Assembly (NCBI RefSeq): GCF_033100395.1
Contig: NZ_JAWLVJ010000006.1
Coordinates: 124,001 to 188,000 of the forward strand
From: Terasakiella sp033100395
GTDB lineage: Bacteria > Pseudomonadota > Alphaproteobacteria > Rhodospirillales > Terasakiellaceae
Direction: 5' to 3'
DNA: 64,000 nt
Of this stretch, positions 16,366 through 24,351 are shown one piece after another. How positions within the stretch are numbered: position 1 is the first letter of the stretch; each line of letters opens with the position of its first letter. Below the pieces are notes generated by a model. It did no database searches. It saw only the letters and a program-made list of their open reading frames with translations, and was not told where the DNA came from. The position numbers and the translations under genes are program-made.

Positions 16366-18141
16366 ATGGATTTAACAACACTTACGTATATCTTTGTGGG
16401 CGGCTCTTTTGCGCTTTACTTTGGTATCGCTATCTGGGCCAAAGCGGGCTCTACTGGTGAATTTTACGCTGCGGGTCGCGGTGTACACCCAGTAGCTAAC
16501 GGTATGGCTACGGCTGCTGACTGGATGTCTGCGGCTTCATTTATCTCAATGGCTGGCTTGATCGCCTTTAAAGGTTACGACGCATCTATCTTCCTGATGG
16601 GTTGGACTGGCGGTTACGTGCTTCTGGCACTTCTGTTGGCACCTTACCTGCGTAAATTCGGCAAATTCACTGTGCCGGAATTCGTTGGTGATCGTTTCTA
16701 TTCTAGCACTGCACGCGTTGTTGCCGTTGTTTGCTTGATCGTAGCGTCTATTACTTACGTTATTGGTCAGGTTAAAGGTATCGGTGTTGCATTCGGTCGC
16801 TTCCTGGAAGTTGACTACGCAACTGGCCTGATCATCGGTATGGTAACCGTAGCATTCTACGCTGTATTGGGTGGCATGAAGGGTGTAACTTACACTCAGA
16901 TCGCTCAGTACTGTGTACTGATCTGTGCTTACACAGTTCCTGCTGTCTTCATCTCTTTGAACCTCACGGGTTCCCCTCTGCCACAAATCGGTCTGTTCTC
17001 TGACACAGACGGTGGCGTTGCGATGCTGACGAAACTGGACCAGGTTATCACTGACCTCGGCTTTGCTGAATATACCGCACAAAAGGGCGGAATGATGAAC
17101 ATGCTGTTCTACACATTCTCTCTGATGATCGGTACAGCTGGTTTGCCACACGTAATCATTCGCTTCTTCACAGTACCTAAAGTGCGCGACGCACGTGCGT
17201 CTGCGGGTTGGGCACTGGTCTTCATCGCGATCCTGTACACAACTGCTCCTGCTGTTGGTGCTATGGCTCGCCTGAACCTGATGAACGCGATCCAAGTTGG
17301 CGAAGTTGGTGCACCTGATGGCAACCTCGTTTATGACGAGCGTCCACAATGGTTCAAGAACTGGGAAGCTACTGGCCTGTTGAAGTTTGAAGATAAAAAC
17401 GGCGACGGCAAGATCCAGTACTACAACGACAAAAACAAAGAATTCGCTGCTAAAGCTGAAGCTTGGGGCTGGAAAGGCAACGAGATGGTTAAGGTTGACC
17501 GTGATATCATGGTACTTGCCAACCCTGAAGTTGCTCAACTTCCTAACTGGGTAATCGCACTTGTTGCGGCTGGTGGTCTTGCGGCTGCCCTGTCAACTGC
17601 TGCGGGTCTGCTTCTGGCGATTTCTTCTGCGGTTTCACACGATCTGCTGAAATCCACATTCATGCCTGAGATCTCTGAGAAACAGGAACTGATGTGGGCT
17701 CGTATTTCCATGATTGGTGCGATCATCTTGGCTGGTTACTTCGGTCTGAACCCTCCAGGCTTTGCTGCACAAACAGTGGCTCTGGCGTTCGGTCTGGCAG
17801 CTTCTTCTATCTTCCCTGTACTGATGATGGGTATCTTCTCCAAGAAGATGAACAGCGCTGGTGCAATCGCGGGTATGGCTGCTGGTATCGGTTCTACACT
17901 GTTGTACATCTTCTCCTACAAAGGTTTCTTCTTCATCAAAGGTACTGAGTTGATGGCGAACACACCTGCTAACCACTTGTTCGGTATTTCACCGGAAGCA
18001 TTTGGTACAGTTGGTGCGATCATTAACTTCGCAGTCGCGTTCATCGTCATGAACATGACTGCTCCGGTTCCTGCTGAAATCGAAGCTATGGTTGAAGACA
18101 TTCGTATCCCTAAAGGTGCGGGTGCAGCTCAAGACCACTAA
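16366..18141 (+). CDS. Sodium:solute symporter (SSS family, VC_2705-like)
   Basis: A 591-residue inner-membrane symporter with about 13 membrane helices. The family core is visible from AAGRGVHPVANGMATAADWMSAASFISMAGL to GGMKGVTYTQIAQ. The DUF4212 partner and downstream DUF294/exonuclease genes match loci proposed to take up acetate or other short carboxylates (known for the group, not proven here). A hydrophilic insert at about 320-385 contains an EF-hand-like loop (DKNGDGKIQYYN, 343-354). Codon choice in this gene looks strongly biased, suggesting high expression. Confidence 0.92.
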   Translation: MDLTTLTYIFVGGSFALYFGIAIWAKAGSTGEFYAAGRGVHPVANGMATAADWMSAASFISMAGLIAFKGYDASIFLMGWTGGYVLLALLLAPYLRKFGKFTVPEFVGDRFYSSTARVVAVVCLIVASITYVIGQVKGIGVAFGRFLEVDYATGLIIGMVTVAFYAVLGGMKGVTYTQIAQYCVLICAYTVPAVFISLNLTGSPLPQIGLFSDTDGGVAMLTKLDQVITDLGFAEYTAQKGGMMNMLFYTFSLMIGTAGLPHVIIRFFTVPKVRDARASAGWALVFIAILYTTAPAVGAMARLNLMNAIQVGEVGAPDGNLVYDERPQWFKNWEATGLLKFEDKNGDGKIQYYNDKNKEFAAKAEAWGWKGNEMVKVDRDIMVLANPEVAQLPNWVIALVAAGGLAAALSTAAGLLLAISSAVSHDLLKSTFMPEISEKQELMWARISMIGAIILAGYFGLNPPGFAAQTVALAFGLAASSIFPVLMMGIFSKKMNSAGAIAGMAAGIGSTLLYIFSYKGFFFIKGTELMANTPANHLFGISPEAFGTVGAIINFAVAFIVMNMTAPVPAEIEAMVEDIRIPKGAGAAQDH

Positions 18142-18176
18142 GATTTATCTTGGTCTTAAGTGAACCACTTTAAAAG

Positions 18177-18210
18177 GCGGGTCCTGCTCTGGCAGGGCCC
18201 GCTTTTTTAT
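18177..18210 (+). terminator. Rho-independent terminator after the symporter
   Basis: A hairpin with arms GCGGGTCCTGC and GCAGGGCCCGC and a very short loop is followed by TTTTTT, 35 bases after the symporter stop. Confidence 0.85.
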
Positions 18211-18257
18211 TGTTTTAACTATGAGTTATGTGCATATCGGATAAGATAGGGTTGCGT

Positions 18258-18286
18258 TTGACTTTTGGTCTGAAAAGCACCATGAT
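18258..18286 (+). promoter_or_regulatory. Putative sigma-70 type promoter for the DUF294 gene
   Basis: TTGACT and CATGAT are separated by 17 bases, 37 bases before the start codon and after the symporter terminator. Good -35, moderate -10. Confidence 0.4.
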
Positions 18287-18322
18287 CCTGACAAAATTAT
18301 ATCAGTTGGACGGGGGTCTTTA

Positions 18323-20179
18323 ATGGATATTGAACTGATCGAGATACGGGACTTTTTGAAGGTCCACCACCCTTTTGACCTATTGCCGGAAGAGGCACTG
18401 GAAGCATTGCCGACATCTATCGAAGTGCGCTATGCACGTCGTGGGACGGTGATGTTTGAACCGGGCGAAGAAAATAACTTCCTGTGGGTGGTGCGCACAG
18501 GCGCGATTGAAACCATCGACCCGGACGGCAACCTGCTTGCTCGCCTGTCAGAAGGGGAATGTTTCGGGGTTCGCGCGATCTTACGCGGCATGGCGGTGAA
18601 CCGCTGTGAAGCCATTGAAGATAGCCTGCTGTATCTGTTGCCTGTGGAAGAATTTAACCGCCTGCGTGACAATCACCCGCAATTTGCCTTTTTCTTTGCG
18701 CCCATGGGCGCGGATCGTCTGCGCAGTGCGCGGGAACATTCCAAGTCCGATGGCAATAACGATGACATGGGTCTGGTGACTACCAAGGTGCGCGATCTGC
18801 TGCGCCGTAAGAAACCGGTCACTATTGGCCCGGATGCGTCCATTCAGCAAGCGGCAGGTAAAATGTCTGATGAAGGTGTTTCCTGCCTGCTGGTCGATCA
18901 AGGCGATGATCTGGTCGGAATTGTCACTGACAAAGATTTGCGCAACCGGGTTGTGGCGCAGGGTCTGGATATTTCTAAACCGCTTCGTGACATTATGACG
19001 GAAAATCCGATCTGCATTGATGCGGAAGATTATCTGTTTGATGCCATGCTGTTGATGTCACAAAAGAACATCCGTCACTTGCCGGTGATGGATAATGGCA
19101 AGCCAGCGGGCGTGATTACCAACAGCAATATCGTGCAGCAGCAATCCACATCCATGGTCTATCTGGTTGGTGATATTTACAAACGTAAAACAATCGAAGG
19201 ATTGCAGGGCGTTGTGAAGCAGGTCCCGACCATGGTGATGAACCTGGTGAACGGTGGGGCGACAGCGCACAACATCGGCCATGTGGTCTCTACCGTGACC
19301 GATGCCATCGCCACACGCCTGTTGCAAATGGCAGAAGAAAAACTGGGCGAGGCCCCGATCCCTTATGCCTGGATTGTGATGGGATCAGAAGCGCGTCATG
19401 AACAGACGGCCCTTTCAGATCAGGACAACGGCATTATCCTGGATGACAGTTACGATGAAGCCACACATGGGCAGTATTTCCGTGATCTGGCGAAGTTCGT
19501 CTGTGATGGCTTGAATGCCTGTGGTTATGTCTATTGCCCGGGTGATGTGATGGCGACCAACGATAAATGGCGCCAGCCCCTGTCGCAGTGGAAGAAATAT
19601 TTTGCCAAATGGATCGATGCGCCGGAACCGGAAGCCTTGATGCTGTCCAGTATCTTCTTTGATATGCGCAGTCTGCACGGCGAAGCTGACCTGTACAAAG
19701 AACTGCGCAAGTTCGTGGTGGAAAAATCAACGGGCAACCGTATCTTCCTGTCCTTTATGGCGGGCAATGCGCTGTCGCACCAGCCACCGCTTGGTTTCTT
19801 CAAGAACTTCGTTCTGATCCGCGGTGGGGAACATGACCATACGTTTGATCTGAAGCATAATGGCGTGGTGCCGATCATTGATTTAGCCCGCACCTACTCA
19901 CTGGATGTGGGCCTTTATGAGGTCAATACCGAAGAACGTCTGAAAGCAGCGGTCGAACATAAGGTGATTTCTCAGGAAGGGGCGGACGATCTGCTGGATG
20001 CGCTTGAATTTATCAGCATCACGCGCTTGCGCCATCAGGCACAGCAAATTCAGCGCGGTGAGAAAGCGGATAACTTCATGGCACCGGAAGATATGTCCAA
20101 CTTTGAACGCAACCACCTAAAAGATGCGTTCAATGTGGTGAAGACCATGCAGTCGGCTTTGGCCTCGCATTACACATAA
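18323..20179 (+). CDS. cNMP-binding / CBS / DUF294 nucleotidyltransferase-like protein
   Basis: A 618-residue cytoplasmic protein with a cyclic-nucleotide-binding-like domain (about 15-125), a tandem CBS pair (about 150-270) and the DUF294 nucleotidyltransferase-like domain (about 300-440). The last has the GSEARHEQTALSDQDNGI motif that supplies the metal-binding acids. A DUF294 C-terminal helical domain (about 480-610) completes it. Such proteins are GlnD-like in their catalytic core and probably modify a partner in response to bound nucleotides; no substrate is known. Proximity to the symporter and cotranscription with the exonuclease (21-base gap) are recurrent for this family. Confidence 0.9.
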   Translation: MDIELIEIRDFLKVHHPFDLLPEEALEALPTSIEVRYARRGTVMFEPGEENNFLWVVRTGAIETIDPDGNLLARLSEGECFGVRAILRGMAVNRCEAIEDSLLYLLPVEEFNRLRDNHPQFAFFFAPMGADRLRSAREHSKSDGNNDDMGLVTTKVRDLLRRKKPVTIGPDASIQQAAGKMSDEGVSCLLVDQGDDLVGIVTDKDLRNRVVAQGLDISKPLRDIMTENPICIDAEDYLFDAMLLMSQKNIRHLPVMDNGKPAGVITNSNIVQQQSTSMVYLVGDIYKRKTIEGLQGVVKQVPTMVMNLVNGGATAHNIGHVVSTVTDAIATRLLQMAEEKLGEAPIPYAWIVMGSEARHEQTALSDQDNGIILDDSYDEATHGQYFRDLAKFVCDGLNACGYVYCPGDVMATNDKWRQPLSQWKKYFAKWIDAPEPEALMLSSIFFDMRSLHGEADLYKELRKFVVEKSTGNRIFLSFMAGNALSHQPPLGFFKNFVLIRGGEHDHTFDLKHNGVVPIIDLARTYSLDVGLYEVNTEERLKAAVEHKVISQEGADDLLDALEFISITRLRHQAQQIQRGEKADNFMAPEDMSNFERNHLKDAFNVVKTMQSALASHYT

Positions 20180-20200
20180 GAAAAACGGAGAATATGACTT

Positions 20201-20899
20201 ATGTGGAAACGCCTTTTTGGTCCTGATCTGCGTCGTGAATGGTATCTGATCCGCATGCCGGACGGTCCCATGAAAGAATATTACAGAAAACCAATTCCCT
20301 GGCCGGAAACGGATTATCGGGAATTGGAATATCTTTGTATCGATCTGGAACTGACAGGTCTGAACCCGGAAAAAGATGAAATCCTCAGCATCGGCTTTGC
20401 TCCGATTGTGAAGGAGAATGTGGTCCTGTCTGAGTCCGCCCACTATCTGGTTAAACCGTCCAGTGATCTGCCAGAAGATTCCGTGATCGTGCATGGGCTG
20501 ACCGATGACCGTCTGGCTGAAGCTGAACCATTGGAAGAAATTCTGCCCCATGTGTTGCTGGCCTTGTCCGGTCGCGTTCTTTTGGCCCACCATGCGCCCA
20601 TTGAAATCGGCTTTTTGAATGCGGCGTGTGAGCGGATTTACGGCTATCCGCTGCTGACCCGTGCGGTTGATACGCTGGAACTTGAAAAGCGCAACCGTCA
20701 GCAGCGAAACCAGCCTTTGGATGGGGGCGTGTTGCGTCTGGCTAAAGCGCGGGAAGTCTATAATCTACCGCGTTATCGCGCCCATAACGCCCTTGTGGAT
20801 GCCGTGGCCTCCGGGGAGCTTTTCCTTGCCCAGGCCGCCCATAAAGCGTCCAAGGGGGAACAGATTACGCTGCGTGAATTAATGTTTCGAAATAAATAG
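20201..20899 (+). CDS. DEDDh-type 3'-5' exonuclease
   Basis: A 232-residue RNase T/DnaQ-like domain protein. ExoI has Asp48 and Glu50 (CIDLELTGL), and ExoIII has HNALVDAVA with His and Asp. In the ExoII position, where HNxxFD is usual, the sequence reads HHAPIEIGFL, so the expected Asp is a Glu. Activity may be retained with Glu, but it should not be assumed. The gene follows DUF294 closely, the usual pairing, and is probably in the same operon. Confidence 0.88.
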   Translation: MWKRLFGPDLRREWYLIRMPDGPMKEYYRKPIPWPETDYRELEYLCIDLELTGLNPEKDEILSIGFAPIVKENVVLSESAHYLVKPSSDLPEDSVIVHGLTDDRLAEAEPLEEILPHVLLALSGRVLLAHHAPIEIGFLNAACERIYGYPLLTRAVDTLELEKRNRQQRNQPLDGGVLRLAKAREVYNLPRYRAHNALVDAVASGELFLAQAAHKASKGEQITLRELMFRNK

Positions 20900-20989
20900 G
20901 CGTTTCATCGGTCAAAACATTGACAAACCCACAGTTTTCCAGCATTTTCAGGCACCTTGTCGTGATCTCTGGATAAAGAAGATTTTCCC

Positions 20990-21505
20990 ATGTGGACAGT
21001 ATTGACAGCCATCTGTTTGGCCGCCCTTGTTTGTGGACCTGTTTGGGCGATTGCCCGTTTTCTGCGCGTCCCACTTCCCAAGTTCGTTCTGCCCATGCTG
21101 GCCGGGATTACGCTGTTTAGCTACAATATCTATATGAGCTACAGCTGGATTGACCGTATGATCGATTCCTACGACACCGAAATCGTGGTGCTGAAGGAAT
21201 ATCGCAGCAAAAGCTTCTTTATGCCCTGGACTATTATTGTCCCGCGTGTCTCCCATTTCATCGCGGCCAATACCAAGCAGGAACCGGAACAGATTGCAGG
21301 CACAAACATCTTGCATGCGCCATTGGTTGCTATGCAGGAACATGTGGACCCGTTGAACCTGTCTGCCTTCATCAAATGTGAAGAAAAACTGGTTTCAGTC
21401 CAGCCGCTGGAACAGGTGGCAAAGGCTGAAAACCCACTGGATGTGGCGCAGTGGACACCGGGTTCAGAATTTCCGTACGTGATGGATTATTTCTGTAAAG
21501 GCTGA
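20990..21505 (+). CDS. Membrane protein of unknown function
   Basis: A 171-residue protein with two N-terminal hydrophobic segments (about 3-22 and 31-50) and a hydrophilic remainder with three Cys residues in total (LVCGP, IKCEEK and FCKG). The acidic WIDRMIDSYDTEIVVLKEYRSKSF section follows the second helix. The AAGAAG ribosome site and codon usage support it as real. It ends two bases from the convergent haemerythrin stop. Family not recognised. Confidence 0.7.
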   Translation: MWTVLTAICLAALVCGPVWAIARFLRVPLPKFVLPMLAGITLFSYNIYMSYSWIDRMIDSYDTEIVVLKEYRSKSFFMPWTIIVPRVSHFIAANTKQEPEQIAGTNILHAPLVAMQEHVDPLNLSAFIKCEEKLVSVQPLEQVAKAENPLDVAQWTPGSEFPYVMDYFCKG

Positions 21506-21507
21506 TT

Positions 21508-21894
21508 TTAGGCAGCCGTGATCTGACTGTCATGGCGGATTACATGTTCAATGATCAGATGTTTCAGACAGGTGATGTAAGGCATCATGTCGTCTGTTTC
21601 AATGGCGTTGGACAGTTCGATACTTAGTTCTTTGGCATCCCCCAGCAATTGCTGATGGATCAGCGCGTGATTTTCCAGGTCATCATAGTCAATGCTGGCC
21701 ATGATTTCTTCTTCTTCGCGGAAGTGCTTTTCCACTTTTTCAATCAGGGTGATGAACTTTTTCAGGATTAGATCGACTTTGGCGCCGGACTGGCTGAGGT
21801 CAACAAAATCATTGAAACTTTCAAACAGGCCAGCATGCGCCTGATCAATCTCAGGGATGCCGATTTCGTATATGTCCTGCCAGTCAGTTTGCAT
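21508..21894 (-). CDS. Bacteriohaemerythrin
   Basis: A four-helix, di-iron oxygen-binding protein of 128 residues. Ligand motifs are present: His in IDQAHAGLF, HFREEEEIM, HALIHQQLL and HVIRHDSQ. The frame is open further upstream to 21966, but the conserved domain begins at MQTDWQDIYEIGIPEID, so ATG 21894 (or GTG 21906) is preferred. It lies directly after a second haemerythrin gene. Such proteins may deliver, store or sense oxygen or protect iron centres. Confidence 0.9.
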   Translation of the reverse strand: MQTDWQDIYEIGIPEIDQAHAGLFESFNDFVDLSQSGAKVDLILKKFITLIEKVEKHFREEEEIMASIDYDDLENHALIHQQLLGDAKELSIELSNAIETDDMMPYITCLKHLIIEHVIRHDSQITAA

Positions 21895-21998
21895 GGGGTC
21901 CGTCACGCTTACTTTGTTGTTTTTTAGACGGTAGCACACTTTAAAAATGTGGCAACCGATAACCACAAGAAAACGTGATAAAATACATATGTATGCTG

Positions 21999-22409
21999 TT
22001 AAACGTCACGCATAACGAATTCTTTGATCTTCAGGTCTTGTTCGACCATATGTTTTACGACCAGGGCGCGCAGGAAGTTAACTGACGGCAAAGTATCTTT
22101 GGCGGAGTTCGCTGCTTTTAGTTCTTCCAGAATCCCGGCGGCATCGGCACACAGGTTGGCATGATGCTGTTTATGTTCGATATAGCCTTTATAGCCGATG
22201 TTCAGCATGACCTTTTCTTCAAAGGCGAAATGACGTACGACCTCGTCAATCACTCCTTGAAACATCTCACATAACTTGTCTGTCGGCTCTTCGGCATTGA
22301 TGGCATCAACAAATTCGTTGAAGGCTTCGATAAGAACCTTATGGTCGTTATCAATGGACCGTAACTCAGTCGTGAGTTTATCGTTCCACGTTACTTTTTT
22401 CGACGGCAC
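21999..22409 (-). CDS. Haemerythrin-domain protein
   Basis: A 136-residue protein with a full haemerythrin pattern: IDNDHKVLIEAFNEF, VVRHFAFEEKVM, GYIEHKQHHANL and VVKHMVEQDLKIKEF. The GTG start has only a weak ribosome site. It is a diverged paralogue of the next gene downstream, in tandem on the same strand with dusA upstream. Its C-terminal Asp ligand is in MVEQDLK, the usual HxxxxD pattern. Confidence 0.9.
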   Translation of the reverse strand: MPSKKVTWNDKLTTELRSIDNDHKVLIEAFNEFVDAINAEEPTDKLCEMFQGVIDEVVRHFAFEEKVMLNIGYKGYIEHKQHHANLCADAAGILEELKAANSAKDTLPSVNFLRALVVKHMVEQDLKIKEFVMRDV

Positions 22410-22467
22410 ACGCTTTATCTTTCTTGAATGGAATTAATCGAAAGTATAGGTGGGCAGGCTGTCCCAA

Positions 22468-23499
22468 TCAAGAGTTTTGCAGTTCAGTGAATGTTTTATT
22501 TTGGGCTTCGACCAAGGCGGCGGCCTGCGTGATGATGTCGGCCTGCGCATCATTTAAAAACATATGTTCACTCAGATAGCGACGCCAGGCTTTTGCCCCG
22601 CGCAACCCCTGAAACAACCCAAACAGATGTTTCGCCATATGACGCACATACACATCATTGGCAACTTGTTTTTCTACATAAGGAATGAAGTTTTCCAACG
22701 CTTTGAAACGATCAATCACGGGCTTGTCCTGCCCAAAGATCACCTGATCCGCATTTGCCATTACATAAGGGGTTTCATAAGCCGCACGGCCAATCATGAC
22801 GCCATCGACTTTATCCAGATGACTTGCGGCTTCTTCCACCGTCTGGATGCCACCATTCAGAATGATCTCCAGATCAGGGAAGTCTTTTTTGATTTCATGC
22901 ACGATATCATGACGCAGCGGCGGGATTTCCCGGTTTTGTTTTGGGCTGAGGCCCTTCAGCCAGGCTTTGCGCGCATGGATGATAAAGGTCTTGCAGCCCG
23001 TCTGGGCGATGGTGTCGATGAACTTGCAGAGAAGATCATAACTGTCCAGATCATCAATCCCGATGCGATGCTTGACCGTTACATCAACGTCACTTACATC
23101 CTGCATGGCCTTGATACAGTCAGCCACCAGATCAGGTTCCGCCATTAAGCAGGCCCCAAACCGCCCGGCAGAGACCCGATCACTTGGGCAGCCACAGTTC
23201 AGATTGACCTCATCATAGCCCCAATCATTGGCGATCTTGGTACATTGCACCAGTTGGTCACGATCACTGCCGCCCAGCTGCAGGGCGATGGGATGTTCAA
23301 TTTCGTTATAATCCAGAAACCGCCCAGGCCCATCCTTGCCAAAGATAATCGCTGGGGCGACCACCATTTCCGTATAAAGCAAGGTCTCTTTCGTCAGCCC
23401 GCGCATAAACACCCGCTGATGCCGATCCGTCCACTCCATCATCGGGGCGACAGAGAGGCGACGGTCAATTTTCTTGGTGGTGTTCGTTTGTTCAGACAC
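22468..23499 (-). CDS. dusA: tRNA-dihydrouridine synthase DusA
   Basis: A 343-residue FMN enzyme reducing U20/U20a in tRNA D-loops. The TIM barrel starts LSVAPMMEWTDRHQRVFMR. The catalytic cysteine is Cys104 in NLNCGCPSDRVSAGRFGACLM. GGIQTVEEA and the GVMIGRAAYETPY flavin phosphate segment are present, with the C-terminal helical domain ending in the GLFQGLRGAKAWRRYLSEHM region typical of DusA. The start is GTG with AGGA upstream. Divergent from the GNAT gene. Confidence 0.95.
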   Translation of the reverse strand: MSEQTNTTKKIDRRLSVAPMMEWTDRHQRVFMRGLTKETLLYTEMVVAPAIIFGKDGPGRFLDYNEIEHPIALQLGGSDRDQLVQCTKIANDWGYDEVNLNCGCPSDRVSAGRFGACLMAEPDLVADCIKAMQDVSDVDVTVKHRIGIDDLDSYDLLCKFIDTIAQTGCKTFIIHARKAWLKGLSPKQNREIPPLRHDIVHEIKKDFPDLEIILNGGIQTVEEAASHLDKVDGVMIGRAAYETPYVMANADQVIFGQDKPVIDRFKALENFIPYVEKQVANDVYVRHMAKHLFGLFQGLRGAKAWRRYLSEHMFLNDAQADIITQAAALVEAQNKTFTELQNS

Positions 23500-23598
23500 G
23501 GCAGGGTTTCCTGAAAGAGCAATTGGGCTATATTGATCAGGCTGTATTTAGTTCTTCTTGGCAGAAAAAGAAACATTTTTTGGAGTCTGTGCGTTTTT

Positions 23599-24078
23599 AT
23601 GGCTGACGTTCGTTTCGTTTCCCTCAATGACATCCCTAAAGAAAAGATCATCTCCTTGATGAATGATCCGTTGGTGGGCGAACAACTTCCTTTGCTGCAA
23701 GGCGGGTTCTCTACGGCTGACTGTGAAGCTTTCCTCACCGTCAAGCAAAAGCTCTGGGACGATCATGGCTATGGGCCGTGGGCGTTTGTGATTGACGGGG
23801 AATTTGCGGGATGGGGCGGGTTGCAGGAAGAAGAAGGCGAGGCGGATTTCGCCCTTGTGCTGGACCCTCGGTTCTGGGGATGTGGACTGCGCATCTTCAG
23901 GAAAGTGTGTGATCAGGCCTTTGAGGAGATGAAGCTTGCGGCCATAACGATCCTGTTGCCGCCCAGCCGGAAGAATACCAGGGCAGTGTTGCGTATGGGA
24001 TTTGTTGAGGATCGCCCGCTGAGTGTTGCGGGCGAGACCTTTCGACGGTTTCGCCTGGAAAAACCTAATCCAGTCTGA
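23599..24078 (+). CDS. GNAT-family N-acetyltransferase
   Basis: A 159-residue protein with the RimJ/RimL-like GNAT outline: WAFVIDGEFAGWGGLQ and ADFALVLDPRFWGCGLRIFRKVCDQAF (acetyl-CoA loop region), then a terminal NTRAVLRMGF motif. The typical QxxGxG/A loop is altered to FWGCGL. The frame is open from 23533, but the domain starts at MADVRFVSL, so ATG 23599 is chosen. The 3' end overlaps the convergent dodecin gene by 14 bases. Substrate unknown. Confidence 0.82.
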   Translation: MADVRFVSLNDIPKEKIISLMNDPLVGEQLPLLQGGFSTADCEAFLTVKQKLWDDHGYGPWAFVIDGEFAGWGGLQEEEGEADFALVLDPRFWGCGLRIFRKVCDQAFEEMKLAAITILLPPSRKNTRAVLRMGFVEDRPLSVAGETFRRFRLEKPNPV

Positions 24079-24271
24079 AGCCGACTTTCATAACCACCTG
24101 ATAATGGCCGACCTTGCCATCGATCACATGGCCGCGTGTTTCTGTGACTTCGAACCAGTCGATATGTTTCAAGCTGGCGGATGCCTTTGCGAGTGCGGTT
24201 TCAATGGCATCTTCAATGCTGGTTTTGGAAGAGCCAACGATTTCTACTTTTTTATAAACATGATCTGACAT
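24065..24271 (-). CDS. Dodecin family flavin-binding protein
   Basis: A 68-residue protein with the dodecin outline: VYKKVEIVGSSKTSIEDAIETAL, the flavin-stacking Trp in IDWFEVTETRGHV, and GHYQVVMKVGFRL. Dodecins form hollow dodecamers that bind riboflavin or FMN/coenzyme A and buffer free flavin. Divergent from the CHASE/PAS kinase gene. Confidence 0.93.
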   Translation of the reverse strand: MSDHVYKKVEIVGSSKTSIEDAIETALAKASASLKHIDWFEVTETRGHVIDGKVGHYQVVMKVGFRLD

Positions 24272-24351
24272 GATTAACCCCTTAATTTAATTCACAGATA
24301 TTGGTCTGTTATGTAAGATATGGGGCGGCTGAAGAGGAATGCTTGTAAAAA

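Noticed and set aside
16546..17538. Minus-strand frame of 330 codons opposite the symporter
   Set aside because: Antisense to a conserved membrane protein; its composition follows the symporter's codons and no domain is seen.
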